Positions 17,484 to 26,041 of a stretch of DNA of 64,000 nt are shown piece by piece. The DNA comes from Pseudomonas sp. MIACH (GTDB lineage Bacteria > Pseudomonadota > Gammaproteobacteria > Pseudomonadales > Pseudomonadaceae): contig NZ_LHVO01000052.1 of the NCBI RefSeq assembly GCF_001269925.1, forward strand, positions 62,001-126,000, written 5' to 3'. The stretch's first letter is position 1. Each line of letters begins with the position of its first letter. Position numbers and translations under genes: made by a program. Below the pieces are notes generated by a model. That model was not told the origin of the DNA. It saw only the letters and a list, made by a program, of their open reading frames with translations, and did no database searches.

Positions 17484-17804
17484 ATGCCGAAACTTACGTT
17501 TATCCAGCACGATGGCACGGAACAAACCGTGCAGGCCGAAGTCGGTCAATCGGTGATGCAGCTTGCCGTCAATAATCAAATTCCAGGGATTCTCGGAGAC
17601 TGTGGCGGGAGTTGCAGCTGCGCAACCTGCCATGGCTATGTCGAACCTGAATGGGCCGCACACATGCCAGAAGCCGCCGCCTATGAAGTCGACATGCTCA
17701 GTTGCGCCATGGACGTGGATGACAGAAGCCGACTGACTTGCCAGATCAACATGACCCCCGAACTCGATGGCTTGATTATCCGCCTGCCCGCGTCGCAGAC
17801 CTGA
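17484..17804 (+). CDS. Putidaredoxin-like [2Fe-2S] ferredoxin
   Basis: 106 residues, exactly the length of putidaredoxin. Cluster ligands Cys-x5-Cys-x2-Cys in GDCGGSCSCATCHGYV and a fourth Cys in DMLSCAM; then SRLTCQINMTPELDGL as in putidaredoxin and terpredoxin. The end differs: putidaredoxin has a terminal Trp important for P450cam, whereas this ends in LPASQT. Pairs with the upstream reductase to feed P450s. Confidence 0.95.
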   Translation: MPKLTFIQHDGTEQTVQAEVGQSVMQLAVNNQIPGILGDCGGSCSCATCHGYVEPEWAAHMPEAAAYEVDMLSCAMDVDDRSRLTCQINMTPELDGLIIRLPASQT

Positions 17805-17815
17805 GCGCCCCAGCA

Positions 17816-17843
17816 GCCCGTCGCACCTCACTGTGCGACGGGC
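17816..17843. terminator. Stem-loop between convergent genes
   Basis: GCCCGTCGCAC (17816-17826) pairs perfectly with GTGCGACGGGC (17833-17843) around a six-base loop. It lies between the ferredoxin stop and the CMD stop, which fits a bidirectional terminator, though no long T-run follows. Confidence 0.65.
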
Positions 17844-17853
17844 GATTGTGGAA

Positions 17854-18273
17854 CTACAACAAGCCGCTTTCGTCGGCCTTTTTCACCCCACCGTCCAACC
17901 CGCGCTCGCGCAACACTTCAATCGTCACCGTCAACGCACTGGAAATAGCCGGAAAGCCCACGTACGGCAGTGTCTGAATGATGATTTCCTGCAGCTCCAA
18001 CACCGTCAGACCATTGTTCAGGCCGAAGCGCAGATGGTTCTTCAGTTCGGCCGGCTGGTGTTGAGCAATCAGCGCGCCAATGACCACCGCGCTTCGGTAC
18101 TTGAGTTCCAATCCGGGACGTGACCACACGCTGCCAAACGCATGCTCGATGGCCATGCGCGCGACATCGGCGGCAAAACCACCTGAGGTTGCCCCCGCCT
18201 CTATCGCCTTGGCGAACTCAGGCCCCATCATCTGGACCATCAACTCATGCCCTGCTTGCCAGTTCTCGTTCAT
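17854..18273 (-). CDS. Carboxymuconolactone decarboxylase-family protein
   Basis: 139 residues from the ATG at 18273; the longer frame would overlap the SDR stop upstream. Segments AFGSVWSRPGLELKYRSAVVIGALIA and LRFGLNNGLTVLELQEIIIQTLPYVGFPA are typical of the gamma-carboxymuconolactone decarboxylase family. There is no Cys-x-x-Cys pair, so it is not of the AhpD peroxidase type. It may decarboxylate a keto acid or lactone, but the family is functionally broad. Last gene of the operon starting at 25868. Confidence 0.85.
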   Translation of the reverse strand: MNENWQAGHELMVQMMGPEFAKAIEAGATSGGFAADVARMAIEHAFGSVWSRPGLELKYRSAVVIGALIAQHQPAELKNHLRFGLNNGLTVLELQEIIIQTLPYVGFPAISSALTVTIEVLRERGLDGGVKKADESGLL

Positions 18274-18301
18274 TGTTATTGTTCTCGTCGTGAAGAAGGG
18301 G

Positions 18302-19126
18302 TCAGATTTCAGATTGAACCTGGCCATAGGCAGTCAGCGGTGCAACCTGCGTCACGCCGCCATCCACAGGCAAACAGATCCCGGTGATGAACCGTGCCTC
18401 GTCGCTGGCCAAAAACAGGCATGCAGCGGCGACATCCCAGGCATCACCCTCAATGTTCAAGGGGGCAATACCGCGGCGCAGGGTACGCATGCTTTCGTTA
18501 AGCAGACCGTCCACCAACGGCGTAAAGATGTGCCCTGGCGCGACGGTGTTGGCGCGCAGCCCCTGTCGGCCATACATCACCGCCAGCTCACGGGTCATTT
18601 GCACCATCGCCGCTTTAGACGGCCCATAGGCGACCGAGCCGTGGCCTTGCAAACCGGCCGTCGAGGCGATGTTGAGCACCGCCGAACCGGGCTTTGCCAA
18701 GAGGTGAGGCAAGGCGTGCCGACTCATCAAAAAAGCACTTTTGAGGTTAACCTCCATCACCCGCTGCCACAGGTCGAGGGGATGCTGTTCAAAACGCTGC
18801 GGGCCGGTGGCGATGCCGACGTTATTGACCAAAATGTGCAGCGCCCCGTAACGCGCGACCGTATCGCTGACGAAACGCTGGCAGTCCTCATCGGAGGTGA
18901 CATCACCGGCGCAAACAAACGCATCGCCGCCCGCCTCGAGAATCATCGCCAGGGTTTCTTCCGCGCGCTCGGGGTGTTGATCTACCAGGCAGACCCTCGC
19001 GCCTTCCCGTGCAAACTGGTAAGCGATGGCCTTTCCGGTGCCAACGCCTTTGCCCTGGGAGCCCGCGCCGGTAACGATGGCCACTTTGCCGGCCAGCCGT
19101 GTATTAAAAACAGTGGGTAATGGCAT
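18302..19126 (-). CDS. Short-chain dehydrogenase/reductase
   Basis: 274 residues from the ATG at 19126, which has GAGGAG upstream; the longer frame overlaps the PhyH gene. TGAGSQGKGVGTGKAIA near 19 is an expanded cofactor loop with extra residues between the glycines. NNVG near 103 and catalytic YGPSK near 167 follow. C-terminal GICLPVDGGVTQVAPL. The expanded loop is a known variant in some SDR subfamilies. Substrate unknown. Confidence 0.88.
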   Translation of the reverse strand: MPLPTVFNTRLAGKVAIVTGAGSQGKGVGTGKAIAYQFAREGARVCLVDQHPERAEETLAMILEAGGDAFVCAGDVTSDEDCQRFVSDTVARYGALHILVNNVGIATGPQRFEQHPLDLWQRVMEVNLKSAFLMSRHALPHLLAKPGSAVLNIASTAGLQGHGSVAYGPSKAAMVQMTRELAVMYGRQGLRANTVAPGHIFTPLVDGLLNESMRTLRRGIAPLNIEGDAWDVAAACLFLASDEARFITGICLPVDGGVTQVAPLTAYGQVQSEI

Positions 19127-19136
19127 CGAAGGCTCC

Positions 19137-20105
19137 TCAGTGCGGCGGACGAATAAGGGTGGCGTGGCCGTCGCTGAAAGCAACAATCGCAGAATCACCG
19201 GCCTTCATGCGCTGGGGAATTTCATCCAGAGGGACCTTCTTGCCGTCGATACCCCGGCAATAGGTTTGCGTATCGACGACGAATGTCCCTGTGCGCCCAT
19301 CGTCACCGACCACGCTGACCGAACTGCTGGATAACGCGGTCAAGGTGCCGATAATCGGAGTGTGCCCCGAGGCTCCCATGATGCGAATGTCCATCGACAA
19401 ACGAAAACGGTCCGAGTAGTTGGCCAGCCCGCTGTGCGGGGTGTTGATATGCATCAGCAGCACATCGCCGGGGCGGTAGGTGGTTCGCCGCCAGGCGTGA
19501 TCAGGGACTGAGCCATTGGGGATCGGAAACAATGGAGGCGTGTTCACATCGTGCAAATACGGCCCTTTGTGCATGCCCTCGGCCAGGACCAGGCCACCAA
19601 TCTCATCACTGATCACTGACAACGGAATCCAGCAAATCAGGAACGGAATACCCACGTTGTAGAAACCATCCTGATGCAAGTAATCCAGACGGCTGGGTTT
19701 GCGCTCTGCGGTGGGTGGCGTGGCACGGTACTCCACGGTTGGAATCCAGAACGGTTGGTCATCCAGCAAGCGCTGGAAGAACGCGTGGATCGGCGGTTCC
19801 TGGACAAAAGGGCGCCAGATTTCACGTTCGACCAAAGGTTCCATGCGGAACGGAAACCCCTCGAGACTTTTGCCGCTGTAGAGCGCCTCGGCGTCGTCTT
19901 TTTGGGTAACCCCAAGCTCATCCAGTAAGTCCATGTAGACGCCGCGCAAACGGGACACCGATGCCTGATCAAGGACATCACGGAAGAACCAATAGCCATC
20001 GCGTTCCCAGGCTGCGTTCAGTGCCTGGCGGTCATCGAGCAAGTCGTTGGAAACATTCAACTCTCGCATCGGCGGTTGGTTTGATATAGGCGAAGAAATA
20101 TTCAT
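19137..20105 (-). CDS. Phytanoyl-CoA dioxygenase (PhyH)-family oxygenase
   Basis: 322 residues from the ATG at 20105; an upstream ATG at 20159 is possible. The double-stranded beta-helix iron site is visible as His-x-Asp in LHQDGFYNVG and the distal His in HSGLANYSDRFRLSMDIR. Members hydroxylate with Fe(II), 2-oxoglutarate and O2; phytanoyl-CoA hydroxylase itself alpha-hydroxylates a methyl-branched isoprenoid acyl-CoA. It could remove a blocking methyl branch here, or act on a free ring compound (inference). Start lies in the SDR/pterin/OYE operon. Confidence 0.87.
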   Translation of the reverse strand: MNISSPISNQPPMRELNVSNDLLDDRQALNAAWERDGYWFFRDVLDQASVSRLRGVYMDLLDELGVTQKDDAEALYSGKSLEGFPFRMEPLVEREIWRPFVQEPPIHAFFQRLLDDQPFWIPTVEYRATPPTAERKPSRLDYLHQDGFYNVGIPFLICWIPLSVISDEIGGLVLAEGMHKGPYLHDVNTPPLFPIPNGSVPDHAWRRTTYRPGDVLLMHINTPHSGLANYSDRFRLSMDIRIMGASGHTPIIGTLTALSSSSVSVVGDDGRTGTFVVDTQTYCRGIDGKKVPLDEIPQRMKAGDSAIVAFSDGHATLIRPPH

Positions 20106-20279
20106 CAACTGCAGCCCTTTCTTGTTGTCGTTGTAGAGCATGGGTACCCGCATCAGCACCCCAGCACTGGACTGATACTACCGAGAAGGCGACGCCGGAT
20201 AATCCGCCTTACCACCAAAACACCCTTCAGTTTTATTGATTAATCACTCGAGATACCGCAGCCAGGTCAACGGATAATG

Positions 20280-21032
20280 TCAAAGGTGGGCTGACCGACC
20301 GCCATCCACCGCAAGAATTTGGCCGCTGATATAAGGTGCGTCCGCCAGCAGAAACAACACGGTGCGAGCGATGTCATGGGGTTCGCCCGTGCGTTTGAGC
20401 AATGTGGAGTCGATCATCGTCTGCCGCGTTGCCGCATCGAATAAGCCATCCGAAGGCCACTCTATGGCGCCCGGTGAAATGCCATTGACCCGTACGTGGG
20501 GGCCCATTTCGACGGCCAGCGCTTTGGTCAGCCCCAATAGCCCGGCCTTGGCTGCACAGTAGGTCGAAAAGCCTGCGATAGGTCTCTGCGCATTGATGTC
20601 GATGATATTGATGATGGCGCCACCGGTTTCCTTCAGGTGTGGCCATGCCGCTTGAGACAGAAACAGCGGTGCCTTGAAGTTGCTGCCGATCAGGTCGGTC
20701 CAGGCCTGTTCGTCAATACTGCCCAACGGGGTCGGGTAGAAACTGGAGGCATTGTTGATCAGCCCGTCAAGACGGCCAAAGCTCTCAACCGCACACTCGA
20801 CCAATCCTGCGAGCGCCTGCGTGTCCAGCAGGTCGGCTTGCAATAAGGTGACAGAGCCCGGACGCTCCCAGTTCAGCCGTTCGGCCAGTTCGTTGGCATC
20901 CCCGGCGCTGCGGCGGTAATGCAGAATGATCGAGGCGCCGGCATCGTGCAGGGCTCTGACAATGGCCGCACCGACGCGTTTTGCGCCACCCGTGACCAGA
21001 ATCGCCTTGCCGTGGAGGGACGAATTGGACAT
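20280..21032 (-). CDS. Pteridine reductase (SDR family)
   Basis: 250 residues. It has the pteridine-reductase version of the cofactor motif, TGGAKRVGAAI, with Arg in place of the third Gly, plus LHYRRS, the NNASSFYPTP segment and catalytic YCAAK. These separate it from ordinary FabG-like SDRs. It reduces dihydropterins (dihydrobiopterin or dihydromonapterin type) with NADPH. It lies 15 bases after the GTP cyclohydrolase I gene, so the two form a pterin-supply pair inside a catabolic operon. No enzyme known to need a reduced pterin is recognisable in the window. Confidence 0.9.
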   Translation of the reverse strand: MSNSSLHGKAILVTGGAKRVGAAIVRALHDAGASIILHYRRSAGDANELAERLNWERPGSVTLLQADLLDTQALAGLVECAVESFGRLDGLINNASSFYPTPLGSIDEQAWTDLIGSNFKAPLFLSQAAWPHLKETGGAIINIIDINAQRPIAGFSTYCAAKAGLLGLTKALAVEMGPHVRVNGISPGAIEWPSDGLFDAATRQTMIDSTLLKRTGEPHDIARTVLFLLADAPYISGQILAVDGGRSAHL

Positions 21033-21047
21033 TGCGTATCTCCTTAC

Positions 21048-21689
21048 TCAGCTGTTGGCAAACCGTGGGTGAGCGGCGAGACCGATGATCGCCAGCAGTT
21101 CGCGGCGGGTTTCGCCATGATCGCGGAACGCGCCGACCATCCGGCTGGTGACCATCGAGACGCCCGCCTTGTGCACGCCACGGGTGGTCATGCACTGGTG
21201 AGACGCCTCGATGACCACGGCCACGCCGAGCGGTTGCAGCACGTCACTGAGTGTATCGGCGATCTGCACGGTCATTTTTTCCTGAATCTGCAGACGCTTG
21301 GCGTAGACCTCGACCAAACGCGCAAGCTTGGAAATCCCCACCACGCGCTTGTCTGGCAGATAGGCCACGTGGACCTTGCCAATGATCGGCACCATATGGT
21401 GTTCGCAGTGACTTTCGAAACGGATATCGGTCAGCACGATCATCTCGTCGTAGCCTTCGACTTCTTCGAAGGTGCGCGACAGAATTTCTCGTGGGTCCTC
21501 AAGATAACCCGCGAAGAATTCGTCATACGATTTGACCACCCGTCGTGGCGTATCGAGCAGGCCCTCACGATCGGGATCGTCGCCGGCCCAACGAATCAGG
21601 GTGCGCACTGCCTCTTCGGCTTCGTCACGGGTGGGCCGTGCCTGGATTTGAAACTGTTCTTTGACCGTCATCACATCACTCTTCTTCAT
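21048..21689 (-). CDS. folE: GTP cyclohydrolase I
   Basis: 213 residues. Zinc and active-site motifs FESHCEHHMVP (near 107) and ASHQCMTTRGV (near 178), with RVVGISKLARLVEVYAKRLQ between them. It converts GTP to dihydroneopterin triphosphate, the first step of folate and of tetrahydropterin synthesis. Housekeeping folE is normally elsewhere, so this is probably an extra copy dedicated to a pterin cofactor, together with the pteridine reductase next to it. An ATG at 21671 is an alternative start. Confidence 0.95.
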   Translation of the reverse strand: MKKSDVMTVKEQFQIQARPTRDEAEEAVRTLIRWAGDDPDREGLLDTPRRVVKSYDEFFAGYLEDPREILSRTFEEVEGYDEMIVLTDIRFESHCEHHMVPIIGKVHVAYLPDKRVVGISKLARLVEVYAKRLQIQEKMTVQIADTLSDVLQPLGVAVVIEASHQCMTTRGVHKAGVSMVTSRMVGAFRDHGETRRELLAIIGLAAHPRFANS

Positions 21690-21726
21690 GCTTTACGGAG
21701 GCATCCCGTGGGAACCCAATGCTTGA

Positions 21727-22899
21727 TCAGGTCAATACGCTCAGGGATTCATTGCTAAAGGGTTCGAAAACCTGGCCCTGGCGGGCCTTGCTTGCCCAAT
21801 TGGGGTCCTGCAACAGAGACCGGCCAACACCGACCAGGTCGAACTCACCCCGCTCATAACGCGCCATGAGCAATTGAAAGTTGTTACTGGAGTGGGCCCC
21901 ACCCTGTTTATTGCTGTCGTACATACCGTTTTCCAACCCGACACCGCCGACCGTCATGCTCATGCAGCCGGTGACTTTCTTGGCCCAGCCCGCCAGATTC
22001 AACTCACCGTCGCTCCCTTTGATGTCCGCAAACTCGGCGCGATTGAAATAGCGCACGCTGGCATCGAAAACATCGACGCCGGCCTCGGCAATCGGCAGCA
22101 GAACGTCCTGTAACTCTTCAGGCGTCGCCGCCAGCCGAGCCTTGAAGTCCTGCTGCTTCCATTGGGAAAAACGGAACAGGATCGGCAGCTCCGGACCGAC
22201 CGCCGTACGAATGGCCTTCACTACCTCGACGGCAAAGCGGCTGCGCGCCTTGCGGTCACCGCCCCAGGCATCGGTGCGCGCGTTGGTCACGCACCACAAA
22301 AAGGTATCGATCAAATAACCGTGAGCGCCGTGGATCGCGATCCCATCGAAACCGAGCGCCTTGGCATGAGCGGCACTGCGCGCATAGCCCGCAATGACAT
22401 CGGCGATGTCTTCTTCGCTCATCGCCGTGGTCGGCACCAACTGTGCCGCTACGTAGTCGGCGGGCGATGAGGTCAGGCCGGCAGGCGGCCCCCATATCCC
22501 GGAGGGACGCGACGATGGTATGTGAGGGTTAGGGCCGGTCCCCTGCAAACGCATCACCCCTTGGTGCCACAGTTGCGGAAAAATACGCCCACCCACGGCA
22601 TGCACCTGCTCGACCACCCGACGCCAACCGGCTAACGCCGCTTCGCCGTAAAGATGCGGCAGGTCGCTTTCGCCGATGCCCGCCTCGCCCAAGGCCGAGG
22701 GATGATCGACGCCGACACCTTCGGTGATGATCAGACCGGTTTCGCCTAGTGCCCTGCGACTGTAGTAGCCCGCGACGTCTTCACCTGGCACGCCACCAGG
22801 GGAGAAGTTGCGGGTCATGGGCGCCATCACGATACGGTTGTTCAAGCGCAGCGATCCGAGCTGCAAGGGTTCAAATAAAGGTGCGACAAGGTTGGACAT
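21727..22899 (-). CDS. Old yellow enzyme-family NADH:flavin oxidoreductase
   Basis: 390 residues, starting at 22899 behind GAGGAGC; an ATG at 22923 overlaps the upstream stop as ATGA and is an alternative. FMN TIM barrel: LRLNNRIVMAPMTRN near 18, GRIFPQLWHQG near 98, FDGIAIHGAHGYLIDTFLW near 180, and GVGRSLLQDPNW near 355. Members reduce the C=C bond of alpha,beta-unsaturated ketones or dienoyl-CoAs with NAD(P)H. Suits reduction of a cyclic enone in the pathway, working in the opposite direction to the KstD-like protein. Confidence 0.93.
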   Translation of the reverse strand: MSNLVAPLFEPLQLGSLRLNNRIVMAPMTRNFSPGGVPGEDVAGYYSRRALGETGLIITEGVGVDHPSALGEAGIGESDLPHLYGEAALAGWRRVVEQVHAVGGRIFPQLWHQGVMRLQGTGPNPHIPSSRPSGIWGPPAGLTSSPADYVAAQLVPTTAMSEEDIADVIAGYARSAAHAKALGFDGIAIHGAHGYLIDTFLWCVTNARTDAWGGDRKARSRFAVEVVKAIRTAVGPELPILFRFSQWKQQDFKARLAATPEELQDVLLPIAEAGVDVFDASVRYFNRAEFADIKGSDGELNLAGWAKKVTGCMSMTVGGVGLENGMYDSNKQGGAHSSNNFQLLMARYERGEFDLVGVGRSLLQDPNWASKARQGQVFEPFSNESLSVLT

Positions 22900-22919
22900 G
22901 GAGTGCTCCTCGCAGGCAG

Positions 22920-23498
22920 TCATGGTTGCTTCGTCAGGCGTTGGCGCAACTCACTGGAACTGCGCGACCAAAAGGTGTCCCAATGCGGGAAGCTGCTCGG
23001 CAAGCGCGGTTCAAATCGCGGCTCAGTGTATTTGCCCGGCCAGTGCTGCCATTGCGGAACCCCTGGGCGTTGCTGCCAGTCGGTGGAGTACCAATGACGT
23101 TCGTCACGGCGTTCAAAGAACCATTCCCCGTCACGCCGCACATAGCTGTCGAAGTAACAGATAGCCATGACCACCCAGTGTTCACCGTCTTCATGTTCGG
23201 CGCGGCAGTACACGGTGCCGGTCGCATGGTCGGCATCCTGCAAGTCGATGGTGTGACCGCAGATCTGGTGCACGCTGCGGTAGAACGCCTGGAGAATCGA
23301 TTCCGAAGCGTAAAAGTCCTTGAGCGCCGCACGCCCTCTGCCTCGTCGGCCACAGTCCACATCGTCGGTAAACAGCGCGACCAGCGCATCGAGGTCACGA
23401 CCGTCGACACTCAGGGCATAACGCGATGGAAGTTGCTGAATAGCCAGTTGCGCCTCAACCCTTTCAAGACGCTGTTCAAGGGTTTGAACTTGACTCAT
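22920..23498 (-). CDS. SnoaL/NTF2-like protein
   Basis: 192 residues, start at 23498 with CAGGAG upstream. A single NTF2-like cone fold: an N-terminal helix IQQLPSRYALSVDGRDLDALVALFTDDVD, then HQICGHTIDL and MAICYFDSYVRRDGEWFFERR. Members include isomerases, dehydratases and epoxide hydrolases of ring compounds. No function can be fixed. It overlaps the OYE reading frame start (TGA/ATG), so the two are probably co-translated. A second, distinct member is at 28576. Confidence 0.82.
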   Translation of the reverse strand: MSQVQTLEQRLERVEAQLAIQQLPSRYALSVDGRDLDALVALFTDDVDCGRRGRGRAALKDFYASESILQAFYRSVHQICGHTIDLQDADHATGTVYCRAEHEDGEHWVVMAICYFDSYVRRDGEWFFERRDERHWYSTDWQQRPGVPQWQHWPGKYTEPRFEPRLPSSFPHWDTFWSRSSSELRQRLTKQP

Positions 23499-23505
23499 CG
23501 AATGG

Positions 23506-24318
23506 TTACTCCTGAGCAATGGCCATGGCGCGGCGCTCATCGGCGTAATAGGGCTGATGCGCCAGAAGCCCGCCGTCCACGTTGATCACTTGGCCGGTCA
23601 CGAATGCCGCTTCGTCCGAGGCCAAATACAGGGCTGCGCTGGCGATGTCCTCCACCGAACCCAGGCGTGGCGTGAGGTGATGTTCAAGCATCATTTGGCC
23701 GGCAGGGCCGGCGTAGCCCTGCTCGGTGGCGGGCGTCACGATCAAACCGGGTGAGATGGCATTGCAACGAATACCCTCTTTGCCGTGCTGGGTCGCGATG
23801 TACCGAGTCAAGGCTTCGATCCCGGCCTTGGACACTGCGTAGGCGCTGTACCCGAGTGCGCCGGCCTGGGCGGAGCCGGAACTGGTGTTAATGATCGAAC
23901 CACCGCCCCCCTGACGCATCGGCGCGATCGCCATGCGGCTGGCGAGCATGCACCCGCGCAGGTTGATGCGCAGGGTGTCATCCCAAACCTGAGTATCCAT
24001 CTGCTCGACGGGTGAGTCCTTGAACTGGGACAAATGGGTTGCAGCCGCGTTGTTGAACAGCACGTCCAGACCGCCAAAGGTCTTGAGGGTAAAATCGATC
24101 ATGGCGCGGATCGACGTTTCATCGCCCAAGTCCACGGTGACGGCAACCGCCTGCGCCCCGGCCGCACACAGGCTGTCCGCTTCTCGACGTGCACCTTCGC
24201 CATTAAGGTCGGCCAACACCACTCGCGCGCCCTCTTGCGCAAAACGTCTGGCAGCGCCCAGGCCGATACCTGACGCCGCCCCTGTAACGATGGCGACTTT
24301 GCCTTGTAGTCGGTTCAT
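23506..24318 (-). CDS. Short-chain dehydrogenase/reductase
   Basis: 270 residues from the ATG at 24318 (AGGAG nine bases upstream). TGAASGIGLGAARRFA near 12, NNAA near 90, catalytic YAVSK near 158 and C-terminal GQVINVDGGLLAHQPY. A classical NAD(P)-dependent alcohol/ketone oxidoreductase. It sits between an NTF2-like protein and another SDR with gaps under 20 bases, so all are in one operon. Confidence 0.9.
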   Translation of the reverse strand: MNRLQGKVAIVTGAASGIGLGAARRFAQEGARVVLADLNGEGARREADSLCAAGAQAVAVTVDLGDETSIRAMIDFTLKTFGGLDVLFNNAAATHLSQFKDSPVEQMDTQVWDDTLRINLRGCMLASRMAIAPMRQGGGGSIINTSSGSAQAGALGYSAYAVSKAGIEALTRYIATQHGKEGIRCNAISPGLIVTPATEQGYAGPAGQMMLEHHLTPRLGSVEDIASAALYLASDEAAFVTGQVINVDGGLLAHQPYYADERRAMAIAQE

Positions 24319-24336
24319 TGATAGCACTCCTGAACG

Positions 24337-25119
24337 TTAAACCGCGGTATAAAGGCCGCCGTCGACCTGGATGATTTGCCCTGTCACATAACTCAGGTTG
24401 GGATTGCACAAGGCCGTAATGGCACGCCCCACATCCTCGCGTTCACGCCCCATGTATCCCAGCGGGAAGTTGGCGATGTACTGATCGCGCAGCACCGGAT
24501 TCATGGCGAAAAAAGCCTCAGCCGCCGGGGTCAGTGCTGCTGGAGAAACCGCATTGACGGTAATGCCGAAGGGCCCCCATTCCCGCGCCAGGGCCTTGGT
24601 CAGGCCGCGAATCGCGCCTTTACTGGCGGCATAACCCGGATTGAGCGCCGCGCCGTGCAAACCGAACGCCGAACACAGCAGAATCAGGCGGCCACACCCC
24701 GTGGCATGCAAAGCGTCGAACGCGGCGACGGCGCAGTTGTGGGCACCGACCAGATCCACCGCCAGTTGGTTATCCCAATCGTCATCTGCAAAGTCCTCGA
24801 GGTTTTTCGGGTGGCCTGAGGCACCGTGAGTGGCGTTATGCACCAAAATATCCAGGCCGCCAAAATGGCTGACGGCAGCGGTGACTGCCTGGCGCATGCC
24901 TTCCAGTGAGGTGACATCGGTCTCGATGGCCAACGCCTCGCCACCCTCCGCGCGGATCAGTTGCGCCGTTTCTTCGCCGGTACTGCCTCGGCGTGCGGCG
25001 ATCACCACCCGGGCACCGACTTCAGCCATCGCCAGCGCGATGCCTCGGCCAAGCCCGCCTCCCGCACCGGTGACCAGCACGGTTTCACCGTCGAGCACTC
25101 GCGTCATTTGATTACTCAT
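24337..25119 (-). CDS. Short-chain dehydrogenase/reductase
   Basis: 260 residues. The ATG at 25119 overlaps the TGA of the preceding gene (ATGA), which fixes the start. TGAGGGLGRGIALAMA near 16, catalytic YAASK near 158, C-terminal GQIIQVDGGLYTAV. It carries a usual active site, in contrast to its immediate upstream neighbour, a degenerate SDR with which it is translationally coupled; the two might form a mixed complex (inference). Confidence 0.9.
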   Translation of the reverse strand: MSNQMTRVLDGETVLVTGAGGGLGRGIALAMAEVGARVVIAARRGSTGEETAQLIRAEGGEALAIETDVTSLEGMRQAVTAAVSHFGGLDILVHNATHGASGHPKNLEDFADDDWDNQLAVDLVGAHNCAVAAFDALHATGCGRLILLCSAFGLHGAALNPGYAASKGAIRGLTKALAREWGPFGITVNAVSPAALTPAAEAFFAMNPVLRDQYIANFPLGYMGREREDVGRAITALCNPNLSYVTGQIIQVDGGLYTAV

Positions 25120-25868
25120 GGGACCATCCATAAACCACCGTCCACGGGAAGCGAAACCCCGGTCAATGCGCTAGCAGCGACCAGCATCGCGATCGATTCA
25201 GCCACACCCTTGTCCAGCGTCGGGACGTAGCCTAAAGCAGGAGGCGGTGGCCCCATTTCCGGGCTTAACGGGATGGGCACATCCTGAAGCGATGGCACGA
25301 AGGTCACCGAGTCGACGCCTACCCAGTTCACACGGACGCCTCTGCTACCCCACTGCCTGGCGGCAGATTTCATCAGCGCACGCTGCCCTTCACTGAAGGC
25401 GCAAAACGCGGTCAGGCCCGCGCTGCCCGTCAGTGAAAGATTCGCCCCCAGCAGCACCACACTGCCGGACCGTCCGGCAAACAGCGCGAATGCCTCCTGC
25501 AAACAGTGGCGCGCCAAACGCAAGGGCGTCAGGCAAGCGCTTTGCCAGTCCTCGGAAGACATCGAAGTAATGGGGCGTGCAACCAGCGAAGCCGGCGGAG
25601 TCAAGGCCACAACCACGGCATCAATCTCACCCAATTGCTGAACGGCCTGCCGAAGCGCCAATGCCAGCCCCGATTGGGAGCTGAACTCGCTTTCGCACAC
25701 CGCATTCAAGGTGCTTGCTTGCACCGCATCGGTGACCAGGCTAACGCTGGCGCCCTGCGCGATTAGCCCCTGCACCAGGCTGTCTGCGGCACCGAAGCCC
25801 ATGGCGATGACAACGATTTTTTTATCCTTGGCGCATTGCAACGCTCCGGACATTGGGTTGACGGTCAT
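25116..25868 (-). CDS. Degenerate SDR-fold protein lacking catalytic residues
   Basis: 250 residues from the ATG at 25868 (GGGAG upstream). It has the SDR outline, including an ending ALTGVSLPVDGGLWMVP, but the cofactor Gly motif is broken (VVIAMGFGAADSLVQGL) and the Tyr-x-x-x-Lys segment reads FCAFSEGQRAL. It therefore probably has no oxidoreductase activity. It may be a structural or regulatory partner of the coupled SDR at 24337. First gene of a nine-plus-gene operon, behind operator site E and divergent from the transporter. Confidence 0.8.
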   Translation of the reverse strand: MTVNPMSGALQCAKDKKIVVIAMGFGAADSLVQGLIAQGASVSLVTDAVQASTLNAVCESEFSSQSGLALALRQAVQQLGEIDAVVVALTPPASLVARPITSMSSEDWQSACLTPLRLARHCLQEAFALFAGRSGSVVLLGANLSLTGSAGLTAFCAFSEGQRALMKSAARQWGSRGVRVNWVGVDSVTFVPSLQDVPIPLSPEMGPPPPALGYVPTLDKGVAESIAMLVAASALTGVSLPVDGGLWMVP

Positions 25869-25936
25869 GCATACACTCCCGTTTTTTGTTGTTTTTCGGA
25901 GTCGCGATCTTAAGGCTTGCAGGTATGACGCAGAGC

Positions 25937-25966
25937 TCGATATATTCATCTATGTAAACAGCGTTC
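25937..25966. promoter_or_regulatory. Operator (site E) in a divergent gap
   Basis: AAACAGCGTTC (25956-25966) with a degenerate partner ending in ATTC (25944-25947), in the 19-bp register. It lies between the degenerate SDR (minus) and the MFS gene (plus) and may control both. Confidence 0.6.
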
Positions 25967-26041
25967 ATATTTACTGTCAAGCCAAGCTTCTGCTGGGCAC
26001 GACAGTGCCCACTAATAAAAATAATAACTGGAGGGAAACCG

